DNA of 64,000 nucleotides, taken from contig OY725488.1 in assembly GCA_963281255.1 (NCBI GenBank), forward strand, positions 11,939,524 through 12,003,523, written 5' to 3'. Positions within the stretch are counted from its first letter, which is position 1; each line of letters opens with the position of its first letter. A program made the position numbers and the translations under genes. The DNA comes from Aphrocallistes beatrix. Taxonomy: Eukaryota; Porifera; Hexactinellida; Sceptrulophora; Aphrocallistidae. Under the pieces are notes generated by a model. It was not told the origin of the DNA, searched no databases, and saw only the letters and a list, made by a program, of their open reading frames with translations. This document shows, in pieces, positions 42,837 to 51,851 of the stretch.

Positions 42837-43169
42837 ATGGATAATATCTACATTTCTGGATTTGAGGGGAAAACCAGAACTTTTCACATTCCATCTGGGA
42901 AATTCAAAGTAAGTCTGTTTGAAGTGTGGATTTTATCTCGAGTATTTATATACTTTCAATCTTAGAAGTACAAAATTTCAGAGCTGAGGATTCTGGTTAA
43001 AAATAAGATAGGAGTGGCAATAGAGTATCAACGTCTTCTATTCGGGACGAAGGAGTTGGAAGACGTTTGTAATGGAGAAGAAATGACTTTTGAGAGGTAT
43101 GGAGTCACTCCTGAGGCAAGCATCGTACTGGTAACCAGGCTTCCAGGTGGTTGTGTCTCATACTCGTAG
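42837..43169 (+). CDS. Ubiquitin-like protein, copy 5 (two exons)
   Basis: 91 residues. Exon 1 is 42837-42908 (donor GTAAGT); exon 2 is 42966-43169 (acceptor CTTAG), phase 0, intron 57 bases. It encodes MDNIYISGFEGKT, YKISELRILV, QRLLFGTKELED, YGVTPEASIVLVTRLPGG and a five-residue tail Cys-Val-Ser-Tyr-Ser. It is almost the same as copy 3 apart from the intron (no hAT MITE here) and a slightly longer tail. The Lys48 equivalent and Arg72 are kept. RBR copy 7 follows 1.9 kb downstream. Confidence 0.88.
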
Positions 43170-45112
43170 GAGAGTAACACTACATTTATATTATTCGTAA
43201 TAAGTCCCTTTCTTAGATTGATTTGACTAATACATGAATTAATATTTAGGATTAAATAAACTTTGTTTATAATTATTATTTCTTTGTACAGGATGTTATT
43301 CAGTTTAAAATCCTCTCCGTTTCATTGAGCCTGTTTATCCGCAACAGAACTATCTAAGTAGATTTAATGTTTACAAATAGGACTAAAATTGTTTTGAGAC
43401 AGGGATGTCGATACGGGAAGGACAAAGTGAGGTAATGTCCCACCCTGACAAAATTATTCTAGCTTCTAGTATCTCGTACTCCCATCTGAATTTAATAAAG
43501 TATATTTTTAAAAAAGATCACATTTATTTTGTCCAAATTTGAGGAATCTAAGCATAACTTGAGATAAATATGTGAAACTACCAGATGAAAAACCCTTGAA
43601 CCAGACTTTCCCCCATATCCTCATCTGTGTGTTGTACCCTCCATCAGAATATCTGTTTTGTGGTTTGTACCCCCTCCCCCCCTCTGGGGACTCGCTCTGC
43701 CTCCCCCTAGGGGAAAAATCCTGGCGATGTCCATGTATCGAGATTTCTTAGAATTGGTTCATGAGTATTGCTAAAACGAACATTCAAAATTGAACGAATC
43801 GAATACTTTTACCAACAGATTCCTCGTTTTTAATCTAAAGGAAAGAGCCGTCGAACTTGAATCAATCAATTAATAGGTAAAGCAAGGATTCATGCCCATA
43901 TATACCAATTGAGTCATTATAAAGCGGGACTCAGCGTTGAATTTCGCGGGACATGGCGGGATGCAATAGAAAAGTACTGTAAATAGAATACAAAAAAGCG
44001 GGACATAATGAGGAAATTTAATGTAAAAGCGTGACATCTCGCCAAAAACGGGACAGTTGGCATATATGCATGACAATTTATTTCTGAAGGCTTTCTCTCC
44101 GAAATAACAGTATATGTACCTTCATATTTAAAATTCTAAACATATGTACATAATGAATGATCAAAAAGCGTTTGGAATCGCGAGTCCTTTTTAATCTACC
44201 ATGATCGTAGACATAGTTTCTACTTCATCAGATCGGGATCACCAGATGTTTATTACACAATTTCAGGACTATTGAAAGAGAGAATTTCATAATTCCGATT
44301 GCTCATATTAAATCTTCGAAACCTATGAATAAAACCGCACTTTAAACATAAATAATGACGCTTTCCTCCACAGGCATTTAAAATTGAGTAACCACAACAT
44401 TATAAATTCCAGGTTTCCTAACAGTAGCTAAGAAATTTGAAAGTAAACAATTTGACATGCTTGCTAGATTTAGTGAGAATATACGTACGTATATGGAACA
44501 GAAGTACTACTAGGAGTGCTCCCATTAAAAGCGTGAAGCATTTTCTTCAAATCTCCTACACAATTCTTGTAATAGGACCATGATTACTCCATATAATATT
44601 ATACTAGAATAGTTAGAGCAAAATAAATACTGCCTAGTCCGATTAATTGGGACACCGGTTAATTGAGAAAAATGTCCAGGAACATAATGGTTCTCATACA
44701 TACTACTCATACTAGAACTCATAATATAAACTATGTATACATACTCGATTTCATTGGGAACTCATTAATCGGTTATCGAGTCCGTTGAGTCCCAGTTAAG
44801 CTGAGTTTACTTATATTTCCCTGTAGCTTCACGATAATTTTAAACGGAATTTAAATAGAAAGATCATCACTTTCTAAAATACTCCGAAAGTTGTAAGATG
44901 GTAGTCATGTCATCTAGCTTATGGAGTAAACCGCCTGTAAGAAATCATTTAGCTTATACGTAATTATCCTTATCTCTTACCCAAATATTTCCACTATGCA
45001 TTAAGTGTGAATTATACTATATACGTAAACATAGCAACTATTTATTTAGTCAATTTTTTGTAATTACCATTCTATTATATTATTCAGTTATTAGAGTTTT
45101 AGGTATTTTCAA
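43170..45112. other. Long spacer with repeat remnants
   Basis: About 43920-44065 has 'gcgggac' blocks in a row (degenerate repeat). About 44640-44820 has pogo-like inverted ends ('ccgattaattgggac' and 'cattaatcggttatcg'). No gene seen on either strand. Confidence 0.45.
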
Positions 45113-45946
45113 ATGGCTGAGTATACATCAAATCCATTTTTTGCGAGGGGAATCGAATTTATTGATTCGAGAGCTGGGGGTAAGTATTTTGATGGCACAC
45201 GCGATGAAAAAAGGATGGTTAAGTTTTTTCATCCCACAGGACAATGTAGTACATGTTACCATGAAACCGGTTTACGAATGGAATGTGGTCATTACATTTG
45301 TCCAGATGATATTCTCGACTGGGCATGGGAACAGTTGAGTAACATGAAGCATGAGATTGGCTGTACTGAGTGCGGTAAAACGATCAAGCAGGATGATATT
45401 ATCAAGTTCGGTCTGCCTACTCTCGAAGAGAAGCAATTTCTCCTTACCGCCATAACAACTAATTTCTGTGAGAGTCAGGATATTCAGACATGTCCCAAAT
45501 GTCAAACTCTCTGTCAGAGGACTCGGACAGATAATCCACAAGTCCATTGCACTGTTTGTGCTAAGAAGCGAGGGAATGTGTTCATGTTCTGCTGGTACTG
45601 TATGCGTGAATGGAATAATCCTTCAAATGCTTATGTGTGTGGGAATGCGAATTGCAAGAAGGAGTTAATCGAAAAATTGATAAACTCGCCTAAAAAGGAA
45701 TTCATGGATAATAACGGGAATAAGGTGGTTATCCCAACGACAAGAGCTTGTCCCAGATGTCAAACACTTTATGAACATACCTACGGATGCAACCTATTTA
45801 CGTGTACATCAGCTGGTTGTGGGCAACAATTTTGCTTTATTTGTCTCTCAAAGAAGATCGGAGGAAGTCTGATCTGTAAGAGCGTAAGCTACAACACAAT
45901 TGGTATTAAATGCAAGCCTGCTCCCATCCAGACCAAACTAAAATAG
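45113..45946 (+). CDS. RBR E3 ubiquitin ligase-like, copy 7
   Basis: 277 residues, one exon. It resembles copy 3 most at the N-terminus (MVKFFHPTGQCSTC; an extra His gives CSTCYHETG). RING1 is CSTC...ECGHYICPDD...CTEC, IBR CPKC...HCTVC...FCWYC...CGNANC and RING2 ACPRC...YGCNLFTC...QFCFIC with the catalytic-type Cys. The tail is CKPAPIQTKLK. The IBR DNA (about 45468-45640) is nearly the same as in the copies at 49860 and 23635 although the flanking parts match other copies, a mosaic pattern. It is paired with Ubl copy 5. Confidence 0.88.
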   Translation: MAEYTSNPFFARGIEFIDSRAGGKYFDGTRDEKRMVKFFHPTGQCSTCYHETGLRMECGHYICPDDILDWAWEQLSNMKHEIGCTECGKTIKQDDIIKFGLPTLEEKQFLLTAITTNFCESQDIQTCPKCQTLCQRTRTDNPQVHCTVCAKKRGNVFMFCWYCMREWNNPSNAYVCGNANCKKELIEKLINSPKKEFMDNNGNKVVIPTTRACPRCQTLYEHTYGCNLFTCTSAGCGQQFCFICLSKKIGGSLICKSVSYNTIGIKCKPAPIQTKLK

Positions 45947-46049
45947 CTTCACATACAGTGTCAGAACTAAACTAAGAATTGCCCCCTAGATAGGAAACTT
46001 TGTTGACTATACATGGTATATTACATCTTTATTTCTTTAGGTTTAGTGA
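45947..46049. other. RBR copy 7 3' flank
   Basis: Short AT-rich flank up to the boundary of the dispersed repeat; nothing else seen. Confidence 0.3.
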
Positions 46050-46560
46050 TCGTTATTACTGTTAGACAAGCGCGCTTCGCGCTTGCTTGTGCTGCGCGGC
46101 TGGCGGACACTTCGTGTCCGCCGGAGGCTCCCTTCGGTCGCCTGGAGTCACATTGGTTAATTATAAGGGAGATAACATCTCTAAATATGTCTGTTCTACT
46201 GTGCTAATCGATATCACTCGAAAAATCACCAAATTTGTCAATTTTAAAATTTTTGATGCGTAATGATGACGTCATAACAAAGTGATGAGTCATCATTTTT
46301 TGATGAAAGTCGCATCATATGTGAGGTATGTTAGTATACAGATTCTATTAAAATTTCAGCCTTCTATCTCCTATAATGGCTGAGTTATGCCCGAATAACT
46401 GTGTTGCTTAACTTTTAAAAATGTGACAATGACGTCATAATTCCATGATGAGTCGACATTTTGCTCTGAACTCAGAACTTACTGGAGCCATAGCCAAAAG
46501 ACTCCCACATGCCAAAAATCAGCCTTCTGCGCCCGGCAGTTTCTTCAATCAATTCGTTAC

Positions 46561-46597
<37 letters not shown>

Positions 46598-46622
46598 CAT
46601 CGAGTTTTAATAGTAAGGATGT
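46050..46622 (+). repeat. Dispersed hairpin repeat, apparently full-length
   Basis: The longest copy of the family: 'gcgcgcttcgcgcttgcttg', the hairpin ggcggacac/gtgtccgcc, 'aattataagggagat', 'cgatatcactcg', 'tgatgacgtcat', 'ctgagttatgcc', 'tgacgtcataattccatgat', 'ggagccatag', 'ttcttcaatcaattcgtt', a TA microsatellite (46562-46592) and 'atcgagttttaatagtaag'. No coding capacity; other copies or parts lie at about 5455, 12830, 47540, 47745, 48395 and 62765. Class uncertain (Helitron-like or foldback). Confidence 0.65.
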
Positions 46623-47068
46623 TATATTTTTCCCTTTATACAAAAACAAAATTTAAAAATTTCTAACCGTTCGACAGCTCACCATTTGAGGTTTCCATTC
46701 ACAAAATAAATTGTTTTCTACCATTTACAATTATCGATGTAACTTAGTAGGTACAAACATACATTTGGTAAACAAAAATAAATTTTCGCTCGACTGACAG
46801 CTAAGATAGTACAACTCTAGAGGAGTTACAATTAATGAGCTAAATTCATTTTTAATAGAACGAAGATGAATGGTAAATTCTTCCCTTCTACTATTTCTTG
46901 ATTCACTAATGCGGTTGTTTTCATTGAAGATCTCTTGTGTCTGAAATATTTATTGGCTTGTGGTTAGTGGGGGCCAAATTTTGTAATCACCTCAGCTACT
47001 ATTCGAGGATCTACGGTCTATGTTAATTCATTTGTGTTGAATTTGATATTCTAGCATTTGTATAGCTA
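46623..47068. other. Intergenic, nothing recognised
   Basis: AT-rich flank between the dispersed repeat and Ubl copy 6. Confidence 0.35.
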
Positions 47069-47084
47069 TAATTCCACCTAGTGG
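47069..47084 (+). promoter_or_regulatory. Conserved motif upstream of Ubl copy 6
   Basis: TAATTCCACCTAGTGG, identical to that of copy 2 and 24 bases before the ATG. Confidence 0.55.
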
Positions 47085-47108
47085 ACCGGAAAAGAAGAAC
47101 TCAAAAAA

Positions 47109-48711
47109 ATGAATAATATCCACATTTCAGGATTCGAAGGCCAAACCAGAACCTTCAACATTCCAGCTTCGAAGATGAAGGTATGTTAAAGATGAATATG
47201 TTCTTATTTGTACAATAAACCTGTCTATAACTGGAAACTGATGAACCTATTTAAGATGGTAATTATATAATTTTTTGTTTGTTGTCATAATGGGAAGGTT
47301 CAAAGGCGTCATTATCGATAGCCAATCCCATCTACATTGATGGGGCCAAGACCCTTCCTCTCCATTAACATTGATGGAGTCGAGAGCCACATCAATTTGT
47401 CGCTACAAACTCCAAAGTTTGACGCCCATAGGAAGGTTGACTGTTTTTGACCTTTTCACCGAATCTTAACTAGTAAAACGCGATTAATATGTATATACTT
47501 GTACATAAATTAATATACACATTATATTAAAAGACTTCTACCACTTAAAATGGCTGAGTTATGGTCGAAAGACTGAAATTTCAAATTATAAAAAAGTTAG
47601 TTGAGGTGACAATGACGTCATAATTCCATGATGAGTCGACATTTTGGTCTGAACTCAGAACTTGCTGGAGCCATAGCCAAAAGACTCCCACATACCAAAA
47701 AACAACTTTCTCTCTTAAATCAATTCGTTATACTAGTATATATATATCCTTACTATTAAAACTCGATTAATGTATATACTGTATATATATATATATATAT
47801 ACGTATATATATATATAATATATATTTGGCATGTGGGATTCTTTTGGTTATGGCTCCAGTAAGTTCTGAGCTCAGACGAAAATGTCGACTCATCATCGAA
47901 TTATGACGTCGTTGTCACCTTTTTTATAATTAGAAATTTTAGTTTATTGACGATAACTCAGCCAAGTGATAGAAGGCTCAAATTTCAATAGAAAGTGTAT
48001 ATTAATATAGCTCACATATGATGCAACTATCATAAAAAAACTGATGACTCATCACTCTGTTTTGACGTCATCATTACGCATCAAAATTATTAAAAATTGA
48101 CAAATTTGGCGATTTTTCATGCGATATCGATTATAACAGTAAGACAGACGTATTAGAGAGGTTATCTCCTTTATAATCAATCAATGTGACCCCAGGCGCC
48201 CAAAGGGCGCCTCCAGCGGACACAAAGTGTCCGCCACCCGCGCACCGCAAGCAAGCGAAGCGCGATTATAATATATATAACAAATTGATTGAATAAACTG
48301 GCGCAGAAAGCGGGCATGCCTAATTTACGGGACGGGACGGCATCCCGTCCCGTAAATTAGGCATCTTAACTCATCCCGTTCCATCTCCCCTATATTTAAT
48401 CAATGTGACCCCAAGCGCCCTCTGGAGGAGACAAACTATATGCCAGCCGCGCAGCGCATGCAAGCGAAGCACGCTTGTTACTATTGAATCAGGTTTTACA
48501 ATTATTTCTATTTTAGAAATATCCCATTTCAGAGCTGAAGATACTAGTTAGAAATAGCATGGGGGTGTCAGTGGAGTATCAACGCTTACTGATCGGAAAC
48601 AAGGAGCTGGAAGATGAGAAAGATGGAGTGGCGATGACTTTCCAGGATTATGGGATTGAGCGAGAAGCAACCATTGTTCTGGTGACTAGGCTTCCAGGTG
48701 GTTTTGCCTAA
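47109..48711 (+). CDS. Ubiquitin-like protein, copy 6 (two exons, repeat-filled intron)
   Basis: 88 residues. Exon 1 is 47109-47180 (donor GTATGT); exon 2 is 48517-48711 (acceptor TTTTAG), phase 0. The intron of 1,336 bases is filled with dispersed repeats. It encodes MNNIHISGFEGQT (Gln replaces the Lys11-equivalent), YPISELKILV, QRLLIGNKELED, YGIEREATIVLVTRLPGG and a two-residue tail Phe-Ala. The Lys48 equivalent is kept. RBR copy 8 follows 1.15 kb downstream. Confidence 0.86.
47540..48485. repeat. Nested dispersed repeats in the Ubl-6 intron
   Basis: A plus-oriented partial copy (about 47540-47780) and a reverse-oriented near-complete copy (about 47745-48290) of the hairpin family face each other across TA microsatellites, followed by a perfect GGGACGG hairpin (48318-48362) and another hairpin-family fragment (about 48395-48485). 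Confidence 0.65.
48318..48362. repeat. Perfect 20-bp-stem inverted repeat
   Basis: GCCTAATTTACGGGACGGGA, five-base spacer CGGCA, then the exact reverse complement. No mismatches. Confidence 0.9.
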
Positions 48712-49859
48712 TCTTAAGACAACACTATTTCTATCGTTATACTTTCGTAGCATGTAGTTGGATATTCTTCCATATACGTATGTATTTACAGTGATTATTT
48801 GCTTTCCCAAACATTTTGACTTCTTATTTTGTGAAAATCTTTCAAAATGAACTCTCTTTTATAATTACTGTACGTAGTCCTTAGTATTACGAACACCTGA
48901 GCTATCGGATCCGTTTAAATCAAAGTTTGTTTTCAGATTCTTTAATTCATCTAAATTTAAGTTCACTAATAAAAAGAGGGCATCTATGACTAATTGAATT
49001 ATCTAAAATAAACTCTTTAAAAAATTTGCGATTAAAAATATTTCCTGTTTTGTTATTAAAAGACATACTTTTGACATTTTGTAAAACGATGATATACAAG
49101 CCAAATGATATGAATTTCCGCTGCCTATCACTCACAACTGCTCCAAATTCTTGTGGTAATCTTCCTTTATTTATCAAATACTAATAAGCAATTAATAAGC
49201 AAGGTTGTTAATAACAATGAGATGTTATCAGCAATTTTGCAATTCTTATATAGTGCCTCGCTTTGTATATGCTATTCAACTACTATGTCAAGAATATATG
49301 ATGTTCTCAAAAAGATGTTATATATCAATTTATTACTGTAACTAAAACGTTGCTAAATCTATATCTTTGCAATTTTTTAATTCTACTAGTTTTCAGTTTG
49401 CCGAATATACCTTGTTACAATGCTAGTAACAACTAATTGGATTGTTTAAACGCCTCAAATTCGACTAAAATGGCATTTAAACTTTCTGTCAATCGGTGAA
49501 GAAATTTTGCTGTTAATACAGAGTTGCACGCTGGTTGTGCCAGGTCTCCGTATCGACTCATGGGCAAATGTGGGACGGTGTATGCGCGTTAATTTCAAGA
49601 GATTTAGAGTCAGTTGGCCCCCAAAACACTAGAATTTTAGGGCCCCTTAATCCCTAAATCGCGATCCCGATTTCGGTCCGCGTGTAACTAACATAACAGC
49701 AAAGGGATATAATTGCATAATTATCAATCCTTAACATGAGAGACCTTATTAATATAAATTGGTTTAAAGCATTTGAATACATTACCTAGTATTTATTGAT
49801 GATTCAATTAAATCCCAAACAATGAAAACCTTTCTTTTTGTTGGATTATTAGCAAAATT
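48712..49859. other. Intergenic, nothing recognised
   Basis: AT-rich spacer between Ubl copy 6 and RBR copy 8; the GC-richer stretch at 49530-49690 is non-coding. ORFs 48947-49177 (minus) and 49153-49341 have no family signature. Confidence 0.4.
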
Positions 49860-50681
49860 ATGGCAGAATCAAATCCTTTCTTCGCCAGGAACGTGGAATA
49901 CAGTGTCTCACGAATTTGTGGACATTTGTTCATAGGAGAGAGAGATCAAACAAGAACCGTTACATTTCCGCATCCAAAAGGGGATTGTATAGTTTGTACT
50001 GATGAGAGTGGTTTGAAAATGGGATGTGGTCATTACGTATGTCCTGACGACATTCTAGACTGGGCATGGGAACAGTTAAGAACCATGAAACACGAAATAA
50101 GATGTCCTGAATGCGAGTACATTCTCAAGCAGGATGATATCATAAAATTTGGTCTACCAAAAACAGAAGAAAAGCTATTTCTCCTTACCGCCATAACAAC
50201 TAATTTCTGTGAGAGTCAGGATATTCAAGAATGCCCCAAGTGTCAAACTCTCTGTCAGAGGACTAGGACAGATAATCCACAAGTCCATTGCACTGTCTGT
50301 GCCAAGAAGCGAGGAAATCTATTCATGTTCTGCTGGTACTGTATGCGCGAATGGAATAATACTTCAAATGATTATGTGTGTGGAAATGCGAAGTGTAAGA
50401 GAGAAATAATCGAAAAGTTAATGAACTCTCCCAAAATGGTAATTTCTGACATTAAAGGTAATAAGCTAACAATTCCTAAAATGAGAGCTTGCCCAAAATG
50501 TCATACTCTCTTAGAACATTCTCACGGATGCAATATGTTTACCTGTGGCCATTGCGGACTAGAATTTTGCTTTATCTGTTTGACTAATACGAGTGGTGGA
50601 AGTCTCATCTGCAAGAGCTCAAGTGGAGAGTTTACTGGAATTTTGTGTACCCCTGCTCCCATTCAGACAAAACTTAGGTAG
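49860..50681 (+). CDS. RBR E3 ubiquitin ligase-like, copy 8
   Basis: 273 residues, one exon. RING1 is CIVC...GCGHYVCPDD...CPEC (Asp at the sixth ligand), IBR CPKC...HCTVC...FCWYC...CGNAKC and RING2 ACPKC...HGCNMFTC...EFCFIC with the catalytic-type Cys; tail CTPAPIQTKLR. The N-terminal block is ERDQTRTVTFPHPKGDC. The first third is closest to copies 4 and 5, the IBR to copy 7. The leader 'attagcaaaattATG' is like that of copy 5. It is the last RBR of the array and is paired with Ubl copy 6. Confidence 0.88.
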   Translation: MAESNPFFARNVEYSVSRICGHLFIGERDQTRTVTFPHPKGDCIVCTDESGLKMGCGHYVCPDDILDWAWEQLRTMKHEIRCPECEYILKQDDIIKFGLPKTEEKLFLLTAITTNFCESQDIQECPKCQTLCQRTRTDNPQVHCTVCAKKRGNLFMFCWYCMREWNNTSNDYVCGNAKCKREIIEKLMNSPKMVISDIKGNKLTIPKMRACPKCHTLLEHSHGCNMFTCGHCGLEFCFICLTNTSGGSLICKSSSGEFTGILCTPAPIQTKLR

Positions 50682-51851
50682 TAATTGTAGTACATACAAT
50701 TAGACGCTATGTTCTTAATGTATTGCATCTAATGTGTTTTATACTATTACTATATCATGTTAAATACTGTCATGTTGTAGAAAACTGCTCATTTGTGTTG
50801 TCAATTAATAGCACTAGTTATTATATTAATGATCCATGCTCTCAATTTGCTGAATGGGAAATGCAAGGGTGGGACAGTTAGATGGTACAAATTGTCCATT
50901 CGTTTAAGCATGAATTGATTTCAATGTTCTATTGATTCATGGGCATAGACCCGGTATGGTTTGTAGCGGAGTTGGAACCGGGTCCACCTCTCAGAACTCC
51001 ACCCAAATCCGAATCTGGATCTGCATTCGAGCCCAAGTAATCTGTGTATATATTATATGTTCTATATTATATATGTTCGCCAGCTATGCAACCCAAGTAA
51101 GCAAAGCTAGCTCATTTACAAATGTGACTTTTAATTCAAAAAGTTCAAATAGAATGATTATATAGTAAAGAGGCTCTCGGAGCCCGAAGGACGCCTCATT
51201 TTAGTTTGCTATACAAGAAGCACTAACCTTTCTACATACTTGTACATCCTTAAGATGTATACTCCCCTTGGTTACTTTCTCATAAGATATTATTGGGGAA
51301 GAAAATACAATCGGGATTCCTTCTATCTCAGGTTGGGTGATCCCCTCGGAACACCACCTAGATACAGTACTGATAACATTTTATGAAAATAAAGACCTGA
51401 AAATTTAAAATCATGAATGCACATAATGACTTGTGCCCTAGAAAATATGCGAAAGACATCATTAATCTTAGACTGGCATGTTATTGAAATCGACTATAAA
51501 TATTTCACCTTTTCCAGGATGACACATCAGCGCGCAAGTTGTTATTTAGGCATATGGCTGGTTCATTCAGGAAACCATGATAAATACTTTTTACCGATAA
51601 AAATACCAGTTGCGCCAATGATATGATAACATGTTGCTGCATAAATATGTTAAGTTCAGAGTTATATCTGTCACAAAATAATTATCTCGGGTAAAATCAA
51701 ATGAAAAATTCCGAAAATTTAATGGAATACAAAAAATATGCACACAAAAAGTTAGTAGGGGAGATGATACAAAAGAATATATACGAGCAATTATTCAATC
51801 CATAAGGCTAACTGGTACTAACTAGAAAATATCCAGAAACTAAATTAGAAT
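50682..51851. other. Intergenic with repeat remnants
   Basis: About 50930-51030 carries the 'gacccggt/accgggtcc' repeat related to 22960-23110. No gene; the ORFs 50932-51165 and 51417-51626 look fortuitous. Confidence 0.4.
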
